NCBI GenBank assembly: GCA_027886175.1
Contig: JAJNNQ010000075.1
Span: forward strand, 32,022,501 to 32,086,500
Source: Phylloscopus collybita
Lineage: Eukaryota; Chordata; Aves; Passeriformes; Phylloscopidae
DNA length: 64,000 nucleotides
Direction: 5' to 3'
Shown here piece after piece: positions 24,101-35,672 of this stretch (positions within the stretch are counted from its first letter, which is position 1; each line of letters begins with the position of its first letter). The notes under the pieces were generated by a model that was not told the DNA's origin, searched no databases, and saw only the letters and a program-made list of their open reading frames with translations. Made by a program: the position numbers and the translations under genes.

Positions 24101-27100
24101 TTGTTGTTTTCTGGTTATGCAGTTAACGTCATCATGAAAAAAAGTAGTTTAAGACACTCATCCTGTAAGAAATTCATCCATTAAGAAACTCCATCCCTCC
24201 AGCCATGGTAGAAGGAATGTATTGCACAGCAAACAAGTGAAAACTTAGGAAGATGCCAATGTCCGACTTGCACTGAAATTTCTGCACATGCTGTAGCAAG
24301 CACTGGGATGGACAAAAAGCAAAACAGCCTTTGCTCTCCTTCCAGATTTTATCAAGAATGCAGGCAGGTTTAAGCTTAATAGATTTTAAATATCTTGACT
24401 GGTGCATACACTCCCTAAGGCTTTTATGGTATTTAGTGGTCTGGGAAGCTATGTTGGGACTGACTTTGTATCAAGATAAGAAACCTCCAAGTTCTCTCCA
24501 ATAAACACTTGAGTTGTTAAGCTTTTCGGTTCAATTTTTTTTTAATTTAGTCATATATACGCATTTTACTTAGATTTAATTTGAGCATGACTGAGCAATG
24601 TATCTATTATAGCGTGCAATAAGATATCTCTAATTGCATAATAGTAAAGAAAAAATTCAAAATAATGAAATTCTTTACGTATCTTTTCCATATAGCCAGA
24701 GAATCATAGATTTAAAAAAACATAGGAAGCTATGGGATGGCACAAAAATATGCATTTAAAATAGGATTAAATCCACTCTGTAGTGTCCTAAGCAAATTCT
24801 TTTCACATTATCCCATAGAATAGCATCTTAAAAAATCTCCGGAACTTAATATTGGAAAATTTATTTTGGTTTGAAGTTAGTACTCTTGTTACAAAATAAG
24901 CACACATTTCTCTATACTAAAATGTGAGTTAAAACATGTTCCAAAGATTTATTACAAAATACAAGAAATCAAATACTCCACTACTCCAGCAATAACCACA
25001 AGAAAAAGATGCCCACTACAGATGGGAAATCAAAAATATTTTCTCTTAGGTTGCTCATATCCTGATAAGACTAGAAACAGCAAAACACAACAAAGTAAAC
25101 TACAGCCTGTTTCATATCATGCATCCATGTTTATAATATTCAGACACCCGTTAGGTAAAAAAACCTTATTCCTAAAAATGATAAAACTTACTACAGCAAT
25201 ACTAGACAAACATAAAGTCCTTTCAGAGGCAATCATTGCTTAATTTCAAGAGCTGTGAGCATTGCTGGGTCAGAAGACATTATCCAATAACATGATGAAT
25301 TAATAGAACTAACCCCTAAAAACAGCAAAAATTAATTTTTAGTCTGCATTTATGTCTACTCTGATGAGGCAGAAGTGAAGTGGTGTACAACTTTAAGACT
25401 TCCCTTTCTGGCTCCCATCTCTTCCTGTGGGGAGCAGCAGGTCTGTACTCTGGTAGAGCAGACACCTTCAAGGGGTCTGCAGTGGAATCCCACTGCACTG
25501 ACATACTTCCAGTCACTGCCCCCTTCACCAGATAACTCAGCTTGCGTTCCTCCTCTGAGCTGAGACCAGACAGACCCTCTCCAACATGCTGTTTATATCA
25601 TGACAGACGGAGTAAAACACTGACTGAAATATGCTTCAGCAGGTAGCTTTAAGTACAGTAGCATGATGGAATATATTTACCATGGAATATATTTTATCTG
25701 CTCATGTAGTTACATGAAGCTCAAGGAAGTCTCATAAGATCAAGATTTTTTTCTAAAAGTGACAGTAGCAAACCATTTGGCAAAATCCCAACTGTTGGCA
25801 AGAAAGCTATTGCAAATCTTGACCTCTCGCCTTGCTTTGAATGGCAAGCCAGAATTTGCCAATTAACTTTCACTTAGTGGGGAAAAAAAAAAAAAAGAGG
25901 CTGAGTATGAATAAATATATGTGATATGGCATTGTTAAGGCAATGGGACGTTTCAAAATGCTGAAGCAAATGGAAATGTTCAGGCTGAAGCATGCTGCTC
26001 CAAACAGCACCTCTCCCTCATCTCCAGCTGAAGATGTTTTACTGCCTGCATACATCTGAACGAGGGCAACCTGGTGACAGCATCCAGAGGAGAAAGGAGG
26101 CAAGAGAAATTCAAATGTTGTGGTGAGAGCTGCCTGCAGAAGCACTCATTGGAAGAAAAAAAAAATTATAACAAAGCCAGCTGCAAGTTCCACTAACACT
26201 GAACAAAGTGAGAGTTTATCAGTTGTATCAGATTTATCAGTTGTTTGAACAAAATAGATGGAGGTGCTAAGAACCAGAAACAAACTATTTTTTCTGTACT
26301 GCATCTTATCTCTTCGGGAAAGACTTTCCAGAGTTTTGCTAGCACATCTTGTTGATCAGAGAACAAACAAATTCCGTAAGTGGCATGTACTCACTGACCC
26401 TACTCCCCTCAAAGTTTCTACTAAAACTCCCCAGAGGATCATATCCCAGGCTTGGTGGAATGTTCAGTTTTGCAGACACTGCCCAGCCTCTAAGGCTTGG
26501 TGCTAGCTTTGCTCTGAGTTGGACAGAGTCGCCGGCTGAGCAAACTTGAACTCTAGATGTTTTTAATGCAAAATGTTACCAGACAGGCTTTTCCCTCTCC
26601 CAAGCCTGCCCAGTCTCACTGCTGTTCTTCCTCTTCTAAACCAATCCTGGCACCTCCACAGAGCTACAGGACAGGGTCACTGAAATCCTTTGCTTAGGTG
26701 TCCTTTTAATAGCAATGCCTTGATGACTATGTATTTGCTAAGGAACGTTGTCTGCACCTGATGCTATGGGCACTTCCTTTCTTACACAAACATTAAAGAA
26801 GTGACAATTTTGCATTGCTAGAGTCAGTCTTATCTGCAATGAATTAAAATGTCCAGGAAACTGCATATATACTGCCTATTGTATCTTAATCATTATGTAA
26901 CTTGAATTGAATGAAGTCCAAACCCTACTATAAATATGGACAGTACATACATAGGGTATAAACAAAGGTCTACCTTTACCCAGGCAAAATTCTGGTTTGT
27001 AGAAACCATGTAGGCAGTGAACATACCTATTCATATAGACATGTACGTTTTTAAATCCAGGGGCCAGCATGCTGTCTACCTACAGAGCGTATATATGACA

Positions 27101-27672
27101 GTATATTTTAGACTACCTACAATGCTACACGTATTTTCTTCTATAGAGGGGATTTTTCAGTCCCCGGGTAGATGGGGTAATTCCAGCGACAGCTACCGAG
27201 AAGGCTGAGGGTTTGTATCATCAGGTTTCCACAAGCACTGTTAGAGCATCGGAAACAAATGACGAGCCTTTATCGGTAGAGCTCACCCACGGCAGGAGGC
27301 AGAATACTACGAAATGTCATTCCCTCCCTCCCTCCCTTTAGCAGCTCTGAAGGAACAAAAACACAAGGCACGATTTCCAAAGCGCTCCAGGGTGAGGGTT
27401 GTATTATCCTGCCTCAGACCGATCCAGGCAGCCGGGGAGGACACCCCGTGTCCGTCCCGCCCCGCCGATCGTGCCCCCCTCCCCAGGGGCGCTCCCCGGG
27501 GCTCCCCGCGGGAGCGCCGCGCTCCCGGCCGGCCCGGGCGCTCCGCGGACAGCCGGCACTTCTCGCCTCCCTTGACAGTCCCGTCAGGGCGGGAGCCGGG
27601 CATGACTCGGGCTCTCAAATAAATCCAAACAAAAGCAAAAGGCAGCCCTCGGCGGAAGAGGGATGCCCTCCC

Positions 27673-27678
27673 GCTTAC
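27673..27678 (-). promoter_or_regulatory. KCNB2: Predicted splice donor of KCNB2 exon 1
   Basis: On the minus strand CAAG is followed by GTAAGC, matching the vertebrate donor consensus at nearly every position. It is the best donor I saw in the CpG island on this strand. Splicing to the acceptor at 11154 would remove 16,525 bases. Confidence 0.6.
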
Positions 27679-28000
27679 CTTGCTCCGCGGGCGCCCGGGG
27701 CGCCGCCGGGGGCTGCAGGAGGGATTCCCCGGCGCTGGCAGGGGCTGCTCGGGCTTCCCCGGGCACTGCGCGGCCGCCAAAGCCACGGCGAGGGATTTGT
27801 TTTGGTCGCTCCTTCCCGGGGAGGGTTTTCCTCTACATTCCCGGCTCCACATCACCGCCCCCCCCGGCACGGAGAGGGCTGGGGGTGGAAAAACCACGGC
27901 AAAGGCATCTCCCTCCTACCCCCGGAGATGAAAAGCCGCCGGAGCAGCCGCGCTGCCAACGGCTGGGGTGTCGGGCGGAGGGGGGCGAGGGGGGGATAAG
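27679..28000 (-). other. KCNB2: Predicted KCNB2 non-coding exon 1
   Basis: The 3' end is defined by GAGCAAG followed by GTAAGC on the minus strand, so the exon would end at 27679. The 5' end (transcription start) cannot be read from sequence and is given as about 28000 only as a placeholder. KCNB2 is known to have an untranslated first exon, and the leader before the start codon in exon 2 begins at a splice acceptor, so an upstream exon is required. The segment has in-frame ATGs (for example at 27897) that could act as upstream starts. Confidence 0.55.
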
Positions 28001-28456
28001 AGTCGAGCCCTCGCTGCCCTCGCCCCGCTGTAATCCCCGGCTGCATGCGAGCCGCCGGCTGCCGGCGCGGCCGCCCGTGTCTGCGGCTGTGCGCGGCGGC
28101 GGCGGCAGCGGCGGGGCGGGGGGGCACGGCCGCTCCCGGCCGGGACACGCGGGGCGCCCCCCGCCCCCCCGCCCGGCCGCGCTCCCGAGCGCCGCGCCCG
28201 CCCCCGCGCACGCCGCGCGCTCCCCGGCCCGCGCCGGGGCTGCGCGCACACGCGCGCACCCGGTGCTACCCCGGGCGGGGGCGCGCAGCCCCCTCCCCGC
28301 GCTGCCCCCAGACAAAGGGTGCGCGCAGCCCCCGCACCCTGCCCGGGCAGGGGATGCGCGCTCAGAGACATCAGCCGCGCACAGACACTGTGCAGTGCCA
28401 CAGGCGGGGACACGCACACACACCCGTGCACATGCATGTACACACACAGAGCCCAC

Positions 28457-29087
28457 ACTGACCCCCAGGCGGGGCACACACACACACACACACACACCAC
28501 ACTGACCCCCAGGCGGGGCACGCACACACACAGAGCCCACACTGACCCCCAGGCGGGGCACACACACACACGCACACGCACACACACACAGAGCCCACAC
28601 TGACCCCCCAGGCGGGGCACACACACACACACACACACACACCACACACCCCACACCCCACACTGACCCCCAGGCAGGGCACACACACACACACACCTAC
28701 ACACACCCACACACACACCCACACACACACACACCCCACACTGACCCCCAGGTGGGGCACGCACACACACAGAGCCCACACTGACCCCCAGGCGGGGCAC
28801 ACACACACACACACACACACACCCACACACACACCCCACACTGACCCCCAGGCGGGGCACACACACACACCCCCCCACACACACCCACACCCACACACAC
28901 CCACACACACACCCACACACACACCCACACACACACCCACACACACATACACACACACACACACACCCCACACTGACCCCCAGGCGGGGCACGCACACAC
29001 ACAGAGCCCACACTGACCCCCAGGCGGGGCACACACACACACGCACACGCACACACACACAGAGCCCACACTGACCCCCCAGGCGGG

Positions 29088-29125
<38 letters not shown>
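28457..29125. repeat. GC-core/CA-spacer minisatellite, 11 core copies
   Basis: A 20-21-bp core, ACTGACCCCCAGGCGGGGCA, occurs 11 times, starting at 28457, 28501, 28541, 28599, 28662, 28740, 28780, 28840, 28972, 29012 and 29070. Variants are one extra C (28599, 29070), GGCAGGG (28662), GGTGGGG (28740) and GGCGGGT (29070). Spacers are CA repeats of variable length, some with GCACACGCAC or AGAGCCCAC. Core-to-core distances are 44, 40, 58, 63, 78, 40, 60, 132, 40 and 58. It starts just upstream of the presumed KCNB2 promoter. Long cysteine-valine reading frames across it are products of the repeat, not genes. Confidence 0.97.
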
Positions 29126-29129
<4 letters not shown>

Positions 29130-29130
<1 letters not shown>

Positions 29131-29940
29131 GCCCACGCTAAGGGCACCCTCTAGGCAGGGGATTCCCCTCTCACGCACGGGTTAAGCCACATTAACGTTC
29201 CTTAGGTGTGGGATGCACGCACCCCTCAGACCTCCCCACACACTGTCCTCCCGAACAGGGAGTGTGCAGGCATGCACACAGACACACCACACGTACACAC
29301 GCACTTCCATGTACTGTCCCCTGGCATACACGTGGACGCACACCACCTTCTCCTGGCCAGTAGTGCATCCACAGCATCCCTTCCCAGTTTTCCTTTCCCA
29401 GCCAGGGCAGGGCACGGGCACACAACACACAGCACAGGACTGACTGCTCCCGGCCCAGGACCTGGCCGGCCCAGCCTTGCTATTGGCATGCTGAGGGCCT
29501 GCCGAGGGGTGAGCCCCACAACAGAAATGCAGCGCCTGTGAAGCCAGGACCCTTCACGGGCCAGGGACTAATGCATTATTGTCATCAAGTCTTGGCAAAG
29601 TAGCAGGCTGCAATCAAGACTTCAGCTACTCCTGCTGCATCTTGCTGCCTCCCATAGTATTTTAGAGCTCTTTATTGGTTTTCCTTGATCGTTCCTGATA
29701 ATGGGAGAAAGTCTCTTTCCCTCATTCAGTAATGCCCCACTGTATTTCAGGTATCGGATTAGAAAGCTATTTTCCTTTTCAAGCTCCTCTCTGTTTCTCA
29801 GGTTTCATAACAGTTCATCTGTAGCTTTGCCCTCTGCATTGTGTTGCTCAGGCTTCATCTCAGCCTCTGGCTCTGAGATTCAGCCTTAACTGTTGCACAT
29901 TTTGCTGCTGGGATGAAGGCTTTCCAACAAAACTTTTATC

Positions 29941-29943
<3 letters not shown>
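29130..29943. other. Unique sequence right of minisatellite
   Basis: After the last CA tract the sequence stays moderately GC-rich to about 29540, with scattered CACAC motifs, and then returns to AT-rich unique DNA. The short reading frames on both strands match nothing I recognise. It is probably the upstream flank of the KCNB2 promoter. Confidence 0.6.

Positions 29944-29990
<47 letters not shown>
29944..29990. repeat. Poly(T) tract, 47 bases
   Basis: This is an uninterrupted run of 47 T on the plus strand. On the minus strand it could be the A-tail of a retroposed sequence whose body lies to the right, but I see no polyadenylation signal near it, no recognisable gene and no target-site duplication. 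The length in the assembly may be inexact. Confidence 0.9.
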
Positions 29991-29994
<4 letters not shown>

Positions 29995-32900
29995 ATCAAA
30001 GACCTCCTAATTCTTTTGAAAGCTATCCAAGAAAGAGATTGGGCAGTATTTGCCACCATGATTTTAATTACAACCCACCAAATAATAGGTTAAACTTTAA
30101 ATGCTCCTTTACTGTGCTAATTTGCACTGTTTTTATGTACTTCCTTGCCCAACATCTTGGGAAGATATAAATGTAAGATTTTTTTAAAGTTTGTCCACCT
30201 TCTCCCAGCCTACCTACAGAAGTTTTCTGAATGGCAACCACAGCAGTAGTCCTAGTCAGTGCTGAGTTCAAGGCTAGTATTCCATGAAAAGCTCCAGCAG
30301 AATGTACTTTGTCTGAAACCTGGACATCTGTGGCATAGACATCCATGCCTATGCTGCTCAGCATAGTCTTACCCTTATGGTCAGACAGGGAAATTCTCTT
30401 CCATATTTTACATGTGATAAACAAAGCTCCATAGCAACCCATTCCTCTCCTCAGCTACTCCCCAACAGAAATGCCAGTGTCTGTGTATTTTATATGTTCT
30501 ACTCCTTGTGTGTACGTGTCTACGTGCCTCATTACAAATTTTTGAACGTACCAACCAGTTTCAGCTGAGCAAAACTCTCAAAGACAATTAAGAAATTTCA
30601 ATAAGTTTAAGAAAAGGAAGGCAAGTGGATGAAGAAGCTAACAACATATCCCTGTACTCTGAGCATGACAAAGGTGACATTAGGAGTGCATGTGTTGTTC
30701 CATACCTCAAAATCCGCATGTACGTGTGACATCAGTGAGAAAAGTTAACTGGAGCGCCTGTCATCTTAGCCGCTGTAGTTCAGTAAAACCCATGAGACAG
30801 AGCTGTAGGAAACTGGAGTTCATTCCTACAGATTCTCATTAAATAATAGGTTCTGAGGAGCTCCAGTTCTCCTCTACTGCTTTTCATGATGCAGTGAGTG
30901 GTTTTGAAGCAGATTGTGCCTTCTTGAGATTTTATTGCTTGATTTTTCATTTTTGATAAAGGAAGACTGTCTTATCTCCCTCTCATAAACACACCCCCGG
31001 ACACTAATAAGTCTTGCTTATTGGGAAAACTGTCAGAAAGTGCAGTTCATAGGTGAGTTCGTGCAGTTCTTTGGCTACACTGGTATGCCTGCTGTGTAGA
31101 CACTGCTCCAGAATAGGCAAGAGGTCTGTTTACAAGAAGGAGAAGTTATTCTGGAGTAAAAAGCTCCTTATTTTGCTAGTATGTCCATAATAAAAGTAAC
31201 TTGATTCTGGGAAATTATTTTTGCACATAGAGATACATTATCCTGCCTAGACACATGTTTACATCACTGCATCTTTATTATTCAATTTTCCTTTGTAAAC
31301 AAATGCTAGCAGTTCTTGGCTTGCTCCTTTTCTAGGTTTGGGGCTTTTATGTTTATGAGCATTCATCTTCTGCTCTTACACCAGCATGCTAGGATATTAA
31401 AGGGAAGCCTTTGTTGGTTCTCTAGTTACCAGAAATAAAATGCAAAATGTAGGGCCATGCTGATGGACAGTGTCTTTCAAACCATGTGAGAAAGATTTCC
31501 TTTAGCATTTAGTCTCAGTCAGATAAGGGGAAGAAAGAAACAGCTTGAATGAAAGAGAAATTTCTTTTCTACCAAGATTTCTGCTGCAGGATTTTCCCCC
31601 TTCATTGCAGCGATGTCCTTCAGAATACCTTTCATTCCTCAAGACCATCCTTGTAAACATCCTGGGCCTCTTCCTTCTCACTTAACACCTGATTTGCACA
31701 GATGAGCCTGCTAGGTCTCTGTGAGACAGTGCTTCCCAAATACCTCCTGGCAATGAGAGGAGAAGCTGTTTAGAGGAAGGTATGGATGGAGAAAGATGAG
31801 CAGACATGCAGAAAAGTATAGTTAAATCTTGATATGACCAGGAGGATCATTCAAAATCACAGTCTAAATGCTGCAAGAAATGTCTTCTTCACTGCTGACC
31901 ATCTTGACCATACCAGGGAACCCATGTGTCCCACTCATTTGCCTCCTTTTGAAGGAAGAAGAGTGGGTTTATGTTTGTCAGGACCTTGAAGGCATGACCA
32001 GGACTGCTGGTCCTGACTCACTTTCCCTGAACACTTCCTAATCCCTGTGTATAGTCCAGGACCCCATTTCAGCTCAACACAAGGCTTTCAGTCTCTGCCT
32101 CAGAGACACTTCCCTATCGAGAGGGAAATAATCTACTTATAGACCGATTTAGTGGCTATTCCTTGCTTGTAGGAGCAGATATTTCATTAAGCACCAACAA
32201 CATGAGGACTGCTGTAATCAGCATCAAAGTTGGCCTGTCTAAATGAATGGTTGATCATTTTCCTGAGTGCAATCATCTCAGTTATTGCAATGCCGAAATA
32301 TCACGTTAGATGGTTTTGAAATGTATCATAATTTTCCAGCAGAGTATCTAACAAATAGCAAAAAAAAAAAGTTCTCTGAGGAGAGTGAACCCTTTACCAG
32401 TGCCCTTTGTATCACCCAAGACTTGCAGAAAAAACTAGTCAAACAAAGGCAGCTTCTTGGCCAAGACCAATATTCTCTTAAGTAAATCACATTGTGAATA
32501 GCATCTGGCAGTAGCATAACCCACCACAGTTCAGACCAAGTCTGGTCTGGATTAGGGACTTCCTGATTATTGGAATAGCTTTCCATGCTTTCTATTGAGT
32601 TGTTTGGTATGTTTTGCTTTTTTTCCCTTCTTTTTTTCAAGTTTTGGTTTGCTTTATCATATTTCTCTAACTCAGAATATATGTTTTCTATTCTTGTTGC
32701 CACAAATTAGGTTCTGACACAATTTTTCCAAGTCTTGGGTTCTAGAGGGGCTCCTGGAAGTGTTTTCAGTCCTTCTGCAGGATGCAATGGGACAGCAGTC
32801 TCACTGGTGTTTAAAGGCTGTTTTGTGGACACATCCAGGAACACTACGCTGCTGCACACAGGGACAATAGTGGCAGCTATTCCCTCTCTAGTGCATTAAA

Positions 32901-33074
32901 TGGAAATTTACAGAGCTGGGTATCACAAAACCAGCAACAGAGCTGAGCAAAGAGCATAGCCAGGAAGGACAGATCATGGCAAATATGTCATTGTCAAATA
33001 AGCCATAACTTGGATGGGTTTGAGGGTAGGTTTTGTCTGTTTACAAAAATGGATTAATTGTTCCTTTCTCCTCT

Positions 33075-33217
33075 GGGTTGATTTTGTTGGGATTGTTGGG
33101 GTTTTTTTGGGGGGGAGGGATTGCCGTTTTGTTGGTTTTGTAGGGTTTTGTTGTTGTTGTTTTTTGTTTGTTTGGGGGTTGTTTATTTTTTGTCTTGTTG
33201 GTGGTGGGTTTTTTTAA
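33075..33217. repeat. G/T-only low-complexity tract
   Basis: Almost every base of the plus strand is G or T, in irregular TTGTTGTTGTT, GGGTTTTTTT and TTTGGGGGTT blocks. G runs could form a G-quadruplex. The tract is not a simple tandem repeat. Confidence 0.85.
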
Positions 33218-35326
33218 TTCTGGACAATTCTGGACAAGAAAATAGTAATTGGTGTCAGGGCTACAATCAGTTGTAAACACGACAAAACATAAACCAAACC
33301 TGAACTAAACATAAAAGCATATAATTATGACTGAAGTTGAATTATTACAGTTACAGTTAGAGATGTACAAACTGATATTTAAAATTTAGGCTATTCTCAT
33401 ATGCAGAAGTCAAATAGATAAGATTTACTGGCTGGGTTTTATAGCAAGTAAACAGGATGCCTGCTGAGTGGCTCCTGGAGTTCCACAGTGCAACATTTAG
33501 GTTCTAGGATACAGGGCTCTCCTTTGTGTAACACATGATAGTGATGATTTCCACACAGTCAAAAATCTTTTTTTCGAGCTCCAATAGTAAGCTATTGCAG
33601 CTTGCATTTTTTTTTTTAATCCATATTTGGTAATGTGATTTTCTTTTTTTTTTTTTTTAATTAGTATCACCTGAATGTTAACCCTGTCTGACAATAAAAA
33701 TCTTATGTGGTATTATTCACAGACCTTTAAATTGAGATCCCTTATTTTGGCCCTATGCCAGATCACAACCTGAGAAATAATTAAGCTTTTTTCATGAATG
33801 TCAGGGACGGTGCATCCCAGGTATAAACTTGATCTGCTATTGCTTTTTAGAAGTAGCAGCAGTTTGTTCCAAGTTGATGACATCTGAGCAATCTAATAAA
33901 ATACAATCCTGTCACTACGAAGAGCTGACACTTGCTGGTTATATTATATAGGGGATGCTTATAGCCAAAGCTATATTTAAGATGAGGCTTGTTTAGGTGA
34001 TCCAATATTGCTTGCTAGCTTTGAACTCTGCAATGAAAAAATGTGTTTCCCTAAATACTATCTCCGAGAAGATGGCTTTCATGCCTTCCTCTGCCACTGC
34101 CTCTTCCGTGGTTCCTCTCTGCTCCAATGCACACCTTCTCCCCCATCCCTGTCGAGACAGAGCTCCACAACTGGGGTTCTCCATTCCCAGGAGGGCTGTC
34201 ATGGATGACATCCTTTCCAAGCTCCTTTGAAGTTTTGTAGTACCTGCCTGGAGTTTATGTACCAGGCAGAAATCTTTCTGCCTTTCCCCAGTCTGGTGAA
34301 ATGGGAGTCAGAATTTTCAGGCTTTATGTTTTGGATTATTTCCGCTGTATGTCAAAAATGATTTAATGATGGATTAATTAAAAGTCATCTGTCACAATAG
34401 TTTAGGCATAAGCAGAAGGTATTTTCTGCACAGGTCAAAGCTGAAGGAAAACAGCAAGGACTGGAAGAAGAGATGTTCAACAGCTGCTCAGAATAAGCAG
34501 CTAAACACTCTCTTTATTAGTAAGGGAGAGTGTAACATGCAGGAGCAGAGGATTTTGCAATGGGAAGATGCCAATCTTGCAGAGAGAGGAGGATGAGATT
34601 GTGATAAACTGTGAGAGTTATGAAGCTTCTAGTTATAAGGGCACTCACTCCACAGCAGCAGAGTAGAAGAGGATAGAGACTGAGCAGAGAGATAGGGCTA
34701 GGCATGTGGGAAGAGAGCTTCCTGCATATCCTGATCTCTGACAGGGTCTTGGGGGAGCAACAGGGAGATGAATTTTCCTGAAAGGCAGTTTGGGCCTTTC
34801 CCTGAGCAAGGCAGTTCTGCAGGTACCAGGCACCAGGCACCAGCACTAATCTGTGCACAGGCAGCCTAGTGCTGCCATTGGCAGCTGACATTGGGGTGGG
34901 AACTGGGAAGTAAGCTTCCCAGAGATTGGACTGAAACTGTTGTCAACACATCTGATAAACTTGTACTGCAGTTAAATATTATAAATTACATGTGGATAAT
35001 TTGTTTTAAACCTACTGTATTCACAAGTGAAGTGTTAGGCCTGGAGCTCTCATTCACATCATTATTTTTCATTTTCAACATTTTCCCCAGGGATCAAATC
35101 TCAGGACTGGAATGCAGAAAACCTGTGGACATTTCCTCCTTTAATGAAATATCTTGATATTACCAGCAAACCCTGAGCAAATAATAAGCCCATATTTCTC
35201 CAGCTGTGAATAACACATGGCATAGAACTGTGTCTGCTCCTGGCTTGCAGCTCAAAACAATCAGCAAGCTAAAAAAACCCCTCAGATTGCTCTCAACTAT
35301 TTCTCAGGTATTAGATAAACTTGGGG

Positions 35327-35440
35327 ATTTTTTTTTTGTTTTGGTTTGGTTTTGTTTTCCTTGTTTGGGATTATAGACAAATCTGATTGAGTAATAAGTT
35401 AACCTAATTGCTTGGGTTTTGGGTTTTTTTTGGTTTTTTT
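35327..35440. repeat. Two G/T-rich patches
   Basis: TTTTTTTTTGTTTTGGTTTGG near 35330 and GGGTTTTGGGTTTTTTTTGG near 35415 are G/T-only patches separated by ordinary sequence. They are of the same type as the tract at 33075. Confidence 0.7.
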
Positions 35441-35672
35441 TATCATTCACCGCATTCACCCCAAGAGTTCCCTACAGCCTTTTTATCCTTTGTAATGTCT
35501 GGGAGAGAGTACTGCTGTGATGTGTAAAAGGAATGCTGAGCCCAAGTGGAACCTCCTTGAAGACAAACAATAAGACAAGCTGCAGATTAATTCAGTGGTG
35601 GAGGGTGAGCCCTGCCTGGGACACCCTTGCACAGTATGCCCATATAAGTTTTTTCAGGCTTCAAACCTAAGG

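Larger units (their letters stand above)
11177..27672 (-). other. KCNB2: KCNB2 intron 1 (predicted)
   Basis: If the donor at 27678 is the exon 1 donor, this is the body of a 16,525-bp intron running from 27678 to 11154. It contains two CR1 pieces, a solo LTR, a (GTTTT)n microsatellite and otherwise unique AT-rich sequence. GC content rises in patches, for example 16140-16420, without a recognisable protein or RNA gene. Between the repeats (11180-14380, 15200-17140, 17425-20440, 21180-27300) I see no coding exon. Confidence 0.65.
27400..28400 (-). promoter_or_regulatory. KCNB2: CpG island, likely KCNB2 promoter
   Basis: In an otherwise AT-rich window this kilobase is strongly GC-rich and packed with CpG, densest at 28060-28270. 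It holds an Sp1-type GGGGCGGGG at 28113 and a GGC trinucleotide run at 28094-28112. I see no convincing TATA box. CpG islands in vertebrates usually mark promoters. The only recognised gene nearby is KCNB2, whose first coding exon lies 16.5 kb downstream on the minus strand, and a strong minus-strand splice donor sits in the island. An alternative is an unrecognised plus-strand transcript sharing the island. Confidence 0.75.
29991..35672. other. Intergenic unique DNA, no gene recognised
   Basis: AT-rich sequence upstream of KCNB2. No reading frame over 125 codons and none resembling a known protein occurs. A G/T-only tract at 33075-33217, a T-rich run at 33607-33660 and G/T-rich patches at 35327-35440 are the only compositional anomalies. 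Confidence 0.7.

Noticed and set aside
27663..28505. Plus-strand 280-codon proline/arginine/alanine-rich frame across the CpG island
   Set aside because: GC-rich DNA lacks stop codons by chance; frames are open on both strands, and no domain is recognisable.
28457..29125. CRISPR-like array (regular repeats with spacers)
   Set aside because: Spacers are themselves CA repeats of unequal length in a vertebrate genome; this is a minisatellite.
27916..29178. Minus-strand 420-codon frame rich in Cys-Val repeats, and sister frames of 287, 232 and 142 codons
   Set aside because: They are translations of the CA repeats and GC cores of the minisatellite; all frames remain open because the repeat lacks stops. 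Not a protein gene.
30068..30442. Minus-strand 124-codon frame next to the poly(T) tract, considered as a processed pseudogene
   Set aside because: No similarity to a protein I know, no polyadenylation signal before the tract and no flanking duplication.
33014..33217. Plus-strand frame rich in Phe/Gly/Val/Trp and its opposite-strand Lys/Asn/Pro frame
   Set aside because: Both come from the G/T-only tract composition.
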